Shown here: one piece after another, positions 20,337 to 28,508 of the stretch
How positions within the stretch are numbered: the first letter of the stretch is position 1
Layout: every line of letters begins with the position of its first letter
From: Burkholderia thailandensis E264
GTDB lineage: Bacteria; Pseudomonadota; Gammaproteobacteria; Burkholderiales; Burkholderiaceae
Direction of reading: 5' to 3'
Length of the DNA: 64,000 nt
NCBI RefSeq assembly: GCF_000012365.1
Contig: NC_007651.1
Span: 1 to 64,000, forward strand
Program-made: the position numbers and the translations under genes
The notes under the pieces: generated by a model
The model's database searches: none
Told to the model about the DNA's origin: nothing
What the model saw: only the letters and a program-made list of their open reading frames with translations

Positions 20337-21956
20337 TCATTGCGTGGGCGTGGCGGCCGGACGGACGGCCGACGCATTGGCCGAGGCCGTCGCGACCACG
20401 GCCGCCGATCGGGCCGCCGGCCCAACGGCCGCGGCGGGCGTGGCCGCCGGCGCAACCGCCGCAGCCGGCCCAGACGCAGGCTGCGGCGCGGCGGGCGCCT
20501 GCATGCTGCCCGTCTCGCGCGCGATCTGCGACACGTCCCATCCGCCGCCCAGCGCCTTCACGAGCCCGACCGACGACACCATCCGCTGCCCGGAAATCGT
20601 CGAGAGCTTCTGCTGCGCGCTGAATGCGGTCGTCTGCGCGGTCAGCACGTTCAGGTAGGCGACCGTGCCCGCCTTGTACTGGTTGAGCGTGATGTCGAGC
20701 GCATGCCGCGCGGATTCGACCGCCTGCCGCTGCACGGCGATTTCCTGCTCGAGGATGCGCTGCGACGCGAGGTTGTCCTCGACGTCCTGAAACGCGGACA
20801 GCACGGCGGCCCGGTACGCGGCGACGTCCTGGTCGTAGGTCGCGCGCGCGGCTTCCGTCTGCGCGGCGCGCAGACCGGCGTCGAACAGCGTCGCGGCGAG
20901 CTGCGGGCCGACCGACCAGAAGCGCGCGGGCAGCGTGAAGAGCTGCGACCACACCGAGCTCTGGAAGCCGCCCGACGCGGACAGCGTGAGCGTGGGGAAG
21001 AACGCGGCGATCGCGACGCCGATCTGCTCGTTCGCGGCGGCCGCGCGCCGCTCGGCGGCGGCGACGTCGGGCCGCCGCTCGAGAATCGCCGACGGCACAT
21101 CGATCGGCATCGCGGGCGGTTCGGCCGTGAGCGGCATCGGCGGCAGCGAGAACGTCGACGCCGGCTCGCCGACGAGCGTCGCGATCGCGTGCTCGTACTG
21201 CGCGCGCGCGATGCCGTTGTCGATCGCGGCGGCCTGCGCCGATTGCAACTGCGTTTGCGCCTGGATCACGTCCGAGCGCGCGGCGACGCCCTGTGCGTAC
21301 TGGTTCTGCGTGAGCTGCAGCGATTTCTGGTACGACGCGACGGTGTCGTCGAGGAGTTTTTGCGTCGCGTCCGCGGCGCGCAATTGGAAATAGGTCTGCG
21401 CGAGCGTTGCCTGCGCGGACAGCCGCGCGTTCGCGAGATCGGCGGCCGCGGCCGCTTCCCCCGCCTTCTGCGCGCCGACCGTGCGGCTCACCTTGCCCCA
21501 CAGGTCCGGCTCCCACGACGCATCCAGGCCGACGTTGTAGGTGTTGCCGATCGTGCGCGTCGTGGTGCCCGACGACAGCGCGCTCGACGCGCGCGATTCG
21601 CTCGCGGTCAGCCCGAGCGTCGGGAAGTACGACGCGCGCGCCTGGGCGACGAGCGCACGCGCCTGCCGGTACGCGGCCGCATATTGCGCGACGGTCTGGT
21701 TCGACGCGTTGAGCTTGTCGACGAGCGCGTTCAGTTGCGGATCGTCATAGATCGACCACCACGGGCCGCGGTCCGCACGGTCCGCCGGCTGCGCGACCTT
21801 CCAGCCGGGCGGCGCTTCCTTGTATGCGGCGGGAATCGCCGCGTCGGGGCGGTGATAGTCGGGCCCGACCGCGCAGCCGGCGAGCAGCACGGCTGCCGCT
21901 GCGGCGACGGCGGCGCTCAGCGCGCGGCGCGCGCGCGGATGTGGGACTTGCGGCAT
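20337..21956 (-). CDS. NodT-family outer-membrane efflux lipoprotein
   Basis: 539-residue TolC/OprM-type protein. The signal peptide ends in the lipobox LAGC (Cys about residue 28), and two OEP repeats follow, with the usual GPDYHRP start and the WWSIYDDPQLNALVDKL stretch. It forms the trimeric outer-membrane exit duct of a tripartite pump. The last 60 or so residues are a low-complexity Ala/Pro tail not found in typical OprM proteins. It is divergent from a MarR/EmrB-type pair, its likely partner, but no membrane-fusion protein gene lies in this locus. Confidence 0.92.
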   Translation of the reverse strand: MPQVPHPRARRALSAAVAAAAAVLLAGCAVGPDYHRPDAAIPAAYKEAPPGWKVAQPADRADRGPWWSIYDDPQLNALVDKLNASNQTVAQYAAAYRQARALVAQARASYFPTLGLTASESRASSALSSGTTTRTIGNTYNVGLDASWEPDLWGKVSRTVGAQKAGEAAAAADLANARLSAQATLAQTYFQLRAADATQKLLDDTVASYQKSLQLTQNQYAQGVAARSDVIQAQTQLQSAQAAAIDNGIARAQYEHAIATLVGEPASTFSLPPMPLTAEPPAMPIDVPSAILERRPDVAAAERRAAAANEQIGVAIAAFFPTLTLSASGGFQSSVWSQLFTLPARFWSVGPQLAATLFDAGLRAAQTEAARATYDQDVAAYRAAVLSAFQDVEDNLASQRILEQEIAVQRQAVESARHALDITLNQYKAGTVAYLNVLTAQTTAFSAQQKLSTISGQRMVSSVGLVKALGGGWDVSQIARETGSMQAPAAPQPASGPAAAVAPAATPAAAVGPAARSAAVVATASANASAVRPAATPTQ

Positions 21957-22169
21957 GTTCTGGATTCCTGTCGAGGCGGCCGCCGGTGGACCGGACGAGC
22001 GGGCGATGCGGCCGAAACGCTGACGGCGTGGCCGAAATGGTAACTGACGGGTGCGGGAATGCGCAGACGTTAGGTTAAGGCGCGGATGGGGCCGGATGTG
22101 TTACCGGCGCGCGGCATCGGTTTACCGCGCGTTACGCGCGCCGGCCGCAGCGGCGCGCGGAAAGGGCTC

Positions 22170-22451
22170 TCAAGAGCAGCGGACGGACTCGCCATGCGCG
22201 GCGGCGAGGCATAGCTGCGGCGCCGAAGACTCCCGAGCGGGCGCGGCTCTGCCGCCGCCATCGCGCGCGGCGCGGTGCCGCCGCTGATCGAACCAAGCGA
22301 ACCCGAGCGCCGCGAGCGAGCCGCCCGGCACGATCAGCAGCGCGGCGTACAGCGCGATCTTCCAGCCGCGATGCGGACCGGACAGCGTGTGGCGGGCAGT
22401 GTCGGACAGGTTGCGGCGCAGCGCGCCGGCGGCATGTTTCAGGAACGGCAT
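22170..22451 (-). CDS. Small membrane protein of unknown function
   Basis: 93-residue protein starting MPFLKHAAGALRRN with one clear membrane helix (about residues 33-53, WKIALYAALLIVPGGSLAAL) followed by a basic, then Ala/Gly-rich tail. GAGGA precedes the ATG and third codon positions are GC-rich, so I take it as real. It lies between the efflux lipoprotein gene and marR, on the strand of the former. I do not recognise a family. Confidence 0.6.
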   Translation of the reverse strand: MPFLKHAAGALRRNLSDTARHTLSGPHRGWKIALYAALLIVPGGSLAALGFAWFDQRRHRAARDGGGRAAPARESSAPQLCLAAAHGESVRCS

Positions 22452-22560
22452 GGGGAAATCCTCGGGACGCGCACCGGGCAAGGCGGCGGCGCGTGCAAAG
22501 CGGGTCAGAACATTGTCTCTGGCGGCGCATTAAGCGCATAACTCATTGACTGAAATAATA

Positions 22561-22589
22561 TTGACTATGCAATAAATATTCAAGATACT
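22561..22589 (+). promoter_or_regulatory. marR promoter overlapped by a dyad operator
   Basis: TTGACT (22561-22566) and GATACT (22584-22589) are spaced by 17 bases. An imperfect inverted repeat TTGACTAT / ATATTCAA (7 of 8 paired, 22561-22568 with 22576-22583) covers the -35 box and spacer, the usual position for MarR autorepression. Confidence 0.6.
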
Positions 22590-22649
22590 GGCGGCGTTTT
22601 TCCTGGAATGCACTGTTGCGGTTCGCGCAATCGACCGGACAGCTTGACG

Positions 22650-23153
22650 ATGAGCGGCCTATACGACCCGGAGCACATCGAGCTCGAATCGAGCCTCGGC
22701 TATTACCTGACGAAGGCGCGGCAAGCGCTCGTCGAGCGGCTCGACCGTGCGCTCGGCCCGCTCGAGCTGACCGCGCAGCAAATCAGCGTGATCCTGTTGC
22801 TCGCGCGCGGGTATGCGCGCACGCCGTTCGAGCTGTCGCGCAAGCTGTCGTACGACAGCGGATCGATGACGCGCATGCTCGACCGGCTCGAGAAGAAGGG
22901 CTTCGTCGCGCGCGCGCGCAGCGAATTGGACCGCCGCGTGATCGAGCTCGCGCTGACCGAGCGCGGCGCGCAGGCCGCGCAGGCGCTGCCCGCGCTGATC
23001 GCGACCGAGCTGAATGCGCAGCTCGAGGGCTTCTCGGCCGGCGAACTCGCGCTCCTGACCGACCTGCTGCGGCGCTTCATCGCGAACGCGCCGGGCGCCG
23101 CGGATTCCGCATGCGCCGCGTCGATCGCCGAGCCGCCGCCGGGTAAGCGCTGA
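22650..23153 (+). CDS. MarR-family transcriptional regulator
   Basis: 167-residue winged-helix protein. The recognition region TPFELSRKLSYDSGSMTRMLDRLEKKGFV and the wing (RARSELDRRVIELALTERG) match MarR repressors. I start at ATG 22650 (MSGLYDPEHIE); an in-frame ATG at 22608 gives an unlikely Cys-rich leader. It sits 147 bases upstream of the EmrB-type pump gene on the same strand, so it likely represses that pump and itself and is released by a phenolic or drug-like ligand. Confidence 0.9.
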   Translation: MSGLYDPEHIELESSLGYYLTKARQALVERLDRALGPLELTAQQISVILLLARGYARTPFELSRKLSYDSGSMTRMLDRLEKKGFVARARSELDRRVIELALTERGAQAAQALPALIATELNAQLEGFSAGELALLTDLLRRFIANAPGAADSACAASIAEPPPGKR

Positions 23154-23300
23154 CCGGGAAAGAGCATGGACGACCCTCGGATTGCGGCCCGTTTGCCGCC
23201 TATTTATCTGTCTGGGCAGAAGCTGACAAGACACTTACTGTCGGTCGATGTGGATGCACAAAAGGATGACGGGGCAACATTCGCCCCTTAGGAGAGACGC

Positions 23301-24863
23301 ATGGCTGCGACGGCCCCCGCTTCCGCTTCCCTTTCCGCCGAGCCGGCGCCGCTGTCGGGCGGCACGCTCGCGCTGCTGACGGTCGGGCTCGCGCTCGGCA
23401 CGTTCATGGAGGTGCTCGACACGTCGATCGCGAACGTCGCGGTGCCAACGATCTCCGGCAGCCTCGGCGTCGCGACGAGCGAAGGCACGTGGGTGATCTC
23501 GTCGTACTCCGTCGCCTCCGCGATCGCGGTGCCGCTCACCGGCTGGCTCGCGCGGCGGGTGGGCGAGGTGCGGCTCTTCACGCTGTCGGTGCTCGCGTTT
23601 ACGATCGCGTCGGCGCTTTGCGGCCTCGCTGAGAATTTCGAATCGCTGATCGCGTTCCGGCTGCTGCAGGGCCTCGTGTCCGGCCCGATGGTGCCGCTGT
23701 CGCAGACGATCCTGATGCGCAGCTATCCGCCCGCGAAGCGCGGGCTCGCACTCGGCCTGTGGGCGATGACGGTGATCGTCGCGCCGATCTTCGGCCCCGT
23801 GATGGGCGGCTGGATCACCGACAACTACACGTGGCCGTGGATCTTCTATATCAACCTGCCGATCGGCATGTTCTCGGCCGCGTGCGCGTTCTTCCTGCTG
23901 CGCGGCCGCGAGACGAAGACGACGAAGCAGCGGATCGACGCGATCGGGCTCGCGCTCCTCGTGATCGGCGTGTCGTGCCTGCAGATGATGCTCGATCTCG
24001 GCAAGGACCGTGACTGGTTCAATTCGACGTTCATCACGTCGCTCGCGCTGATCGCCGTCGTGTCGCTCGCGTTCATGCTCGTGTGGGAGGCGACCGAGAA
24101 GGAGCCGGTCGTCGATCTGTCGCTCTTCAAGGACCGCAACTTCGCGCTCGGCGCGATGATCATCTCGTTCGGCTTCATGGCGTTCTTCGGCTCGGTCGTG
24201 ATCTTCCCGCTGTGGCTGCAGACCGTGATGGGCTACACGGCGGGCCTGGCCGGCCTCGCGACCGCGCCCGTCGGCTTCCTCGCGCTCGTGCTGTCGCCGC
24301 TCATCGGCCGCAACATGCACCGGCTCGATCTGCGGATGGTCGCGAGCTTCGCGTTCGTCGTGTTCGCCGGCGTGTCGATCTGGAACTCGACCTTCACGCT
24401 CGACGTGCCGTTCAACCACGTGATCCTGCCGCGGCTCGTGCAGGGGATCGGCGTCGCGTGCTTCTTCGTGCCGATGACGACGATCACGCTCTCCAGCATC
24501 TCCGACGAGCGGCTCGCGAGTGCGTCGGGGCTGTCGAACTTCCTGCGCACGCTGTCGGGCGCGATCGGCACCGCGGTCAGCTCGACGTTCTGGGAAAACG
24601 ATGCGATCTATCACCACGCGCGGCTCGCCGAATCCGTGGACGTCTACGCGCAGAGCACGATCGACTTTCAAGGCGCGCTCGCGCGGCTCGGCATCGTGGG
24701 CGACGTGTCGACCGCGCAGATCAACCAGATCGTCACGCAGCAGGGCTTCATGATGGCGACCAACGACTTCTTTCACATTTCGGCGCTCGCGTTCGTCGCG
24801 CTCGCGGCGCTCGTGTGGGTGACGAAGCCGAAGAAGGGAGCCGGGCCCGCGATGGGGCATTGA
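23301..24863 (+). CDS. EmrB/QacA-type MFS drug:proton antiporter (DHA2, 14 TMS)
   Basis: 520-residue transporter with about 14 hydrophobic segments and DHA2 motifs: the D and T of VLDTSIANVAVPTI in helix 1, the GWLARRVGEVRLF loop and GPVMGGWI in helix 5. It exports hydrophobic drugs using the proton gradient and, as EmrB, normally needs an EmrA adaptor and an outer-membrane duct. AGGAGAG precedes the ATG. It is co-oriented with marR; the divergent lipoprotein is the likely duct, but no emrA lies in between. Confidence 0.92.
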   Translation: MAATAPASASLSAEPAPLSGGTLALLTVGLALGTFMEVLDTSIANVAVPTISGSLGVATSEGTWVISSYSVASAIAVPLTGWLARRVGEVRLFTLSVLAFTIASALCGLAENFESLIAFRLLQGLVSGPMVPLSQTILMRSYPPAKRGLALGLWAMTVIVAPIFGPVMGGWITDNYTWPWIFYINLPIGMFSAACAFFLLRGRETKTTKQRIDAIGLALLVIGVSCLQMMLDLGKDRDWFNSTFITSLALIAVVSLAFMLVWEATEKEPVVDLSLFKDRNFALGAMIISFGFMAFFGSVVIFPLWLQTVMGYTAGLAGLATAPVGFLALVLSPLIGRNMHRLDLRMVASFAFVVFAGVSIWNSTFTLDVPFNHVILPRLVQGIGVACFFVPMTTITLSSISDERLASASGLSNFLRTLSGAIGTAVSSTFWENDAIYHHARLAESVDVYAQSTIDFQGALARLGIVGDVSTAQINQIVTQQGFMMATNDFFHISALAFVALAALVWVTKPKKGAGPAMGH

Positions 24864-25086
24864 GCGGCGGGCTCCCGCGCGCGCCGTGCGTCATGCGCCG
24901 CGCGCCTCGGGCGGTTCGTGTGCGGCAGGATGAGGGCAGGGCGCGCCCGTGCGACGCCGCGCGCCGGAAGCGGCGGCTCGGCTGGCCTGGCCGCGCGATG
25001 CGATGGGCGCGCCAGCCTGGATCGTTCCGACCCTTCGGATAACCCGGATCGCCGCGGCGAGCACCCCGTTCGCCGGGGCGCCGCGT

Positions 25087-26010
25087 TCAGCGCGCGCGCA
25101 GGCTGCCGAACGCGAGATCGTCGCCCGGATCGATGGGCTCCGTCTCGCGTGCGACGTCGAGCCACGCGCGCGCCGCGTGCGACAGGTATCCCTTCTTGAG
25201 CCAGCCGATCGCGATCGCCCATGTGATTTCCGGCTCGACGATCGGCCGGCACGTGAACTGCGCGGCGTCGAGCCGCCGGCAATACGGTTCGGGCAGCAAC
25301 GCGATGCCGACGCCCGCGTGCACGAGCGCCGCCATGAAATCCCAGTGACCGCTGCGGCTCACGATCTGCGGCGTGAAGCCGACCTTGCGGCACGCGTCGA
25401 GCACCGCGTCGTGCAGCGCGAGGCTTTCCGCATAGAACACGAACGGTTCGTTGGCCAGATCGGCGAGCGGCACCGTCGCGTCGGCGTCCCAGCGCGAGCC
25501 GTGCGGCGCGACGAGCCACAGCGGCGCACGCACCATCGGCAGCACGTCGAACACGGCCGGATCGACGGGCTCGAGCACGCCGCCCAGCTCCAGCTCGCCC
25601 GCGACAAGCGCTTCCTCGATCTTCCGCGCGCCCTGCTCGAACAACTTCAGCTCGATTCGCGGATAGCGCGCCTTGAACGCGGCGATCGCCGGGGTGAACA
25701 GCGAACCGCCGAGCGGCGGAATCCCGACCGTCAGCTCGCCGCGCCCGAGCGTGCCGAGATCGTTCAGCTCGGCCTGGAGCTGCGCCTGCGCGGCGAGCAC
25801 GTCCTGGCCACGCTGATAGACGATCCGGCCGGCGTCCGTCAGCACCATCTGGCGACCGTCGCGCAACAGGAGCGGCGAGCCGATTTCGTCCTCGAGCGCT
25901 TTCACCATCTTGCTGATCGTCGGCTGCGTGACGTGCATCTGCTCGGCCGCGACGGTGAAGCTCTGCTGCCTGACCACCTCGACGAAATAACGCAACGCGC
26001 GCAGCTCCAT
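25087..26010 (-). CDS. cidR: LysR-family regulator, CidR-like
   Basis: 307-residue LysR protein with an N-terminal winged helix (about residues 1-60, SFTVAAEQMHVTQPTISKMVKALE) and a periplasmic-binding-type effector domain. It is divergent from cidA/cidB-type genes; in other bacteria CidR in this position activates cid genes in response to acetate or overflow metabolism. The name rests on context as much as sequence. Confidence 0.85.
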   Translation of the reverse strand: MELRALRYFVEVVRQQSFTVAAEQMHVTQPTISKMVKALEDEIGSPLLLRDGRQMVLTDAGRIVYQRGQDVLAAQAQLQAELNDLGTLGRGELTVGIPPLGGSLFTPAIAAFKARYPRIELKLFEQGARKIEEALVAGELELGGVLEPVDPAVFDVLPMVRAPLWLVAPHGSRWDADATVPLADLANEPFVFYAESLALHDAVLDACRKVGFTPQIVSRSGHWDFMAALVHAGVGIALLPEPYCRRLDAAQFTCRPIVEPEITWAIAIGWLKKGYLSHAARAWLDVARETEPIDPGDDLAFGSLRAR

Positions 26011-26044
26011 CAGCGCCTCCTGTTCAGTGAGCGAATCGGCAAAG

Positions 26045-26110
26045 ATTCCTAAACGGAATGGTTTTTATAGAACCAAGTCATTTTATTTATGGTCGCGTGA
26101 ATCCTATACT
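26045..26110 (+). promoter_or_regulatory. LysR-type operator and cidA promoter region
   Basis: A perfect dyad ATTCC-TAAAC-GGAAT (26045-26059) contains the LysR consensus T-N11-A. A second element GGTT-N7-AACC follows at once (26060-26074). TATACT at 26105-26110 fits a -10 box for cidA, 40 bases upstream of its ATG. Confidence 0.6.
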
Positions 26111-26149
26111 GCCTCCATTCTGTAAAGCAAGGCATTTCGGGAGCATTCG

Positions 26150-26599
26150 ATGACCAGGATCTCGGCTACGGCAACAGCGGCGACCGCGCGCGCCGGACGC
26201 ACGGCGCGCATCGCGCTGCAGACGGCCGCGCTCGGCGCGCTGTGGGCGGCGATCGACTGGACGGTGCGCGCGCTCGGCGTGCCGGTGCCGTCCGGCGTGG
26301 TCGGCCTCGCGGTGCTGCTTGCGCTGCTGCTGTCCGGCCGCGTCGCGCCCGGCTGGGTGAAGGACGGCGCGAACTGGCTGCTGGCCGACATGCTGCTCTT
26401 CTTCATCCCGGCGACCGTCGCGGCGGTTCAGTACGGCGGGCTCTTCAAGGCGGACGGCTGGCGGCTCGCGCTCGTCGTGGTCGCGGGAACCACGTTCGTG
26501 ATGCTGTCGGTGGCGATCGCGGTGGACATCGCGGCGGGCTTCGAACGGCGGCTCGCGGTGACGCGCGTGCGCGCCGGCCGCCGCCGCGCGCGGGCCTGA
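26150..26599 (+). CDS. cidA: CidA/LrgA-family holin-like membrane protein
   Basis: 149-residue protein with four hydrophobic segments and the family pattern PVPSGVVGLAVLLALLLSGRV. CidA-type proteins are thought to influence murein hydrolase activity, cell lysis, or export of small organic acids. It is probably co-transcribed with the downstream cidB-like gene (68 bases between them) under the divergent LysR regulator. Confidence 0.9.
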   Translation: MTRISATATAATARAGRTARIALQTAALGALWAAIDWTVRALGVPVPSGVVGLAVLLALLLSGRVAPGWVKDGANWLLADMLLFFIPATVAAVQYGGLFKADGWRLALVVVAGTTFVMLSVAIAVDIAAGFERRLAVTRVRAGRRRARA

Positions 26600-26667
26600 C
26601 GCCGTCCGGTTCCCCTTCTCCCCAATTCACGCCATTCGTTGATGGCAACGGTTCCGCAGGCTGCATC

Positions 26668-27390
26668 ATGACGACGCCCGATCTCTCGTTCCTCACCGCG
26701 CCTTCGAGCGCCGCGATTTCCGCCGGCTGCTTCGCGCTCACGATCGCGCTCTATTTCGCGTCGAAGCGGCTCTATGCGTACCGCAAGACGCTGTTCTTCT
26801 CGCCGCTCGTGCTCGTGCCGGCCGTGCTCGTCGCGTTCGTCGCGCTGACGGGCATTCCGTACGCGGTCTACTTCCGCGATACGCGCTGGCTGATGTGGCT
26901 GCTCGGCCCGGCGACGATCGCGTTCGCCGTGCCGATCTACGAGTACCGCGAGCTGATGAAGCGCCACTGGTTCTCACTCGCGGTGGGCGTCGTCGTCGGG
27001 ATCGCGGTTGCGATCTGCGGATCGCTGCTGCTGTCGAAGCTGCTGCATCTGTCGCCCGAGCTGCAGCGCAGCCTCGTCACGCGCTCGGTGTCGACGCCGT
27101 TCGCGCTCGCCGTGTCCGACCGGATCCACGCGCCGCGCGATCTCACCGCGCTCTTCGTGATCGCGACCGGGATCTGCGGGATGCTCGTCGGCGAATTCGT
27201 GCTCGCGCTCGTGCCGCTGCGCTCGCGGCTCGCGCGCGGCGCGTTGTTCGGCGCGGCCGCGCATGCGGTGGGCACCGCGAAGGCGCGCGAGATCGGCAGC
27301 GAGGAAGGCGTCGTGTCGAGCCTCACGATGATGATCGCGGGCGTCGCGATGGTGCTGATCGCGCCGCTGCTGACGCTGCTGCCGATCTGA
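26668..27390 (+). CDS. cidB: CidB/LrgB-family membrane protein
   Basis: 240-residue integral membrane protein of the LrgB family, with the conserved region RSVSTPFALAVSDRIHAP and the C-terminal AAHAVGTAKAREIGSEEG motif. It acts with CidA. I start at the ATG giving MTTPDLSFLTAPSS; the frame is open upstream only as a shadow of cidA. Confidence 0.93.
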   Translation: MTTPDLSFLTAPSSAAISAGCFALTIALYFASKRLYAYRKTLFFSPLVLVPAVLVAFVALTGIPYAVYFRDTRWLMWLLGPATIAFAVPIYEYRELMKRHWFSLAVGVVVGIAVAICGSLLLSKLLHLSPELQRSLVTRSVSTPFALAVSDRIHAPRDLTALFVIATGICGMLVGEFVLALVPLRSRLARGALFGAAAHAVGTAKAREIGSEEGVVSSLTMMIAGVAMVLIAPLLTLLPI

Positions 27391-27988
27391 TTCTTCGCTC
27401 CGGCCGGTCGCGCCGCGTCGCGCGTGCGGCGGCACGCGATCGCCGGCATGCGGCGGCTGCCCGCCGGCGATCGCAAGCCGCCCCGTGACGGGCGCCGGGC
27501 CGGCTCTTCCCGGTTGCCGGCGCTGCCCCGCGGGCGTTGCTTCCCCCCTTCTTTCGCAATCGTCGCTCCCGGCGGCGTACGGCGCATCGGCCTCGGCTTT
27601 CACGCGCTTTGGGGTTCCGCATCGGCTCGTGCCCTCCGGCTTGTCGCCTGCGCGGCGCTGCCCGGTACGGCTTTCGCCCGATCGCATCGCCCCCTCCCCG
27701 TCCTCGGCCGGCCGCGACCGTTCGTCCGGAGTTTCCGGTCGGCCCCGGCCGGTCCGTTCTCACGCCTGCCTCCTTGTTCGCCCGCGCGGCCCGTCCCGGC
27801 CGCCGCTCCCGCCAGCCGCATCGCGCGCCGCGGGCCGCGGCCGCCGTGCCCGGTTGCCCTTCGCCGCCCTCGCCCGCCCGACGGACAAACGGCTGAGATA
27901 GCCGCAAATCCCCCCTCTATTCCACCCATCGTGTGCGGCCCGGATGCCGAACAATGCAGGCTACTTAGAGTCTTCCCGCAGGCACGCC
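27391..27988. other. Gene-free region upstream of fliL
   Basis: 598 bases with few stop codons on either strand because of extreme, pyrimidine-rich composition of the plus strand. None of the overlapping open frames looks like protein. The promoter of the fliL operon must be here; I searched for a sigma-28-type TAAA-N15-GCCGATAA and found only CAAA-N11-GCCGCAAA near 27885-27908, which has the wrong spacing. Confidence 0.5.
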
Positions 27989-28486
27989 ATGGCTACCACC
28001 GCAAACCCGACCGTCGACAAACCGGCCTCGTCCGGCAAGCTCAAGCGCATCGTCCTTTTCCTGCTGATCGGGATCGTCGCCGCCGCCGCCGCCGCGGGCG
28101 GCACGTATTTCGTGCTGTTGAAGGAAGGCGCGCGCGGCTCGGCGCCGAGCGCGCCCCCGCCGCTCGCGGTGCCCGCGTTCTTCCCGCTCGAGCCGCTCAC
28201 CGTGAATCTCCAGTCCGACGACGGCGTTCAGCACTACCTGCGCGTCGGGCTGTCGCTGAAGCTGACCGACCCGAAGGCGCAGGAGTACCTGACCCAGCAC
28301 ATGCCGGAGCTGCGCAGCCGGATCCTGCTCGCGCTGTCGAACAAGCATCCCGAGCAGCTCGCGACGCTCGAAGGCAAGCGCGCGCTCGCCGACGAACTGA
28401 AGACGCTGATCGAGCAGCCGACCCAGCCGGGCAATCAGAGCGCACGCGTCGACGACGTGCTGTTCACCGAGTTCGTCGTCCAATAA
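27989..28486 (+). CDS. fliL: Flagellar basal-body-associated protein FliL
   Basis: 165-residue single-pass protein with a membrane helix at about residues 20-42 and a periplasmic FliL domain (PLEPLTVNLQSDDGVQHYLRVGLSLKL). It surrounds the stator around the motor and supports torque or swarming. I start at ATG 27989 (MATTANPTVDK); an upstream in-frame ATG at 27944 is less likely. It is the first gene of fliLMNOPQR. Confidence 0.95.
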   Translation: MATTANPTVDKPASSGKLKRIVLFLLIGIVAAAAAAGGTYFVLLKEGARGSAPSAPPPLAVPAFFPLEPLTVNLQSDDGVQHYLRVGLSLKLTDPKAQEYLTQHMPELRSRILLALSNKHPEQLATLEGKRALADELKTLIEQPTQPGNQSARVDDVLFTEFVVQ

Positions 28487-28508
28487 CGCCGCCGGCAAAG
28501 GAGCGCGC

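Noticed and set aside
23154..23300. Remnant of an emrA gene between marR and the MFS pump
   Set aside because: The 147 bases contain no recognisable piece of a membrane-fusion protein in any frame.
23235..24860. Long minus-strand open frame of about 540 codons opposite the MFS pump gene
   Set aside because: Its translation is Arg/His/Asp-rich without hydrophobic core or known motif; the plus strand encodes a clear 14-helix transporter.
24864..25086. Small gene between the MFS pump and the LysR gene
   Set aside because: Open frames exist on the plus strand but are Arg/Ala-rich, lack a ribosome-binding site and run antisense into the LysR gene.
27885..27908. Possible sigma-28 promoter CAAA-N11-GCCGCAAA before fliL
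   Set aside because: Spacing should be about 15 and the -10 part is degenerate.
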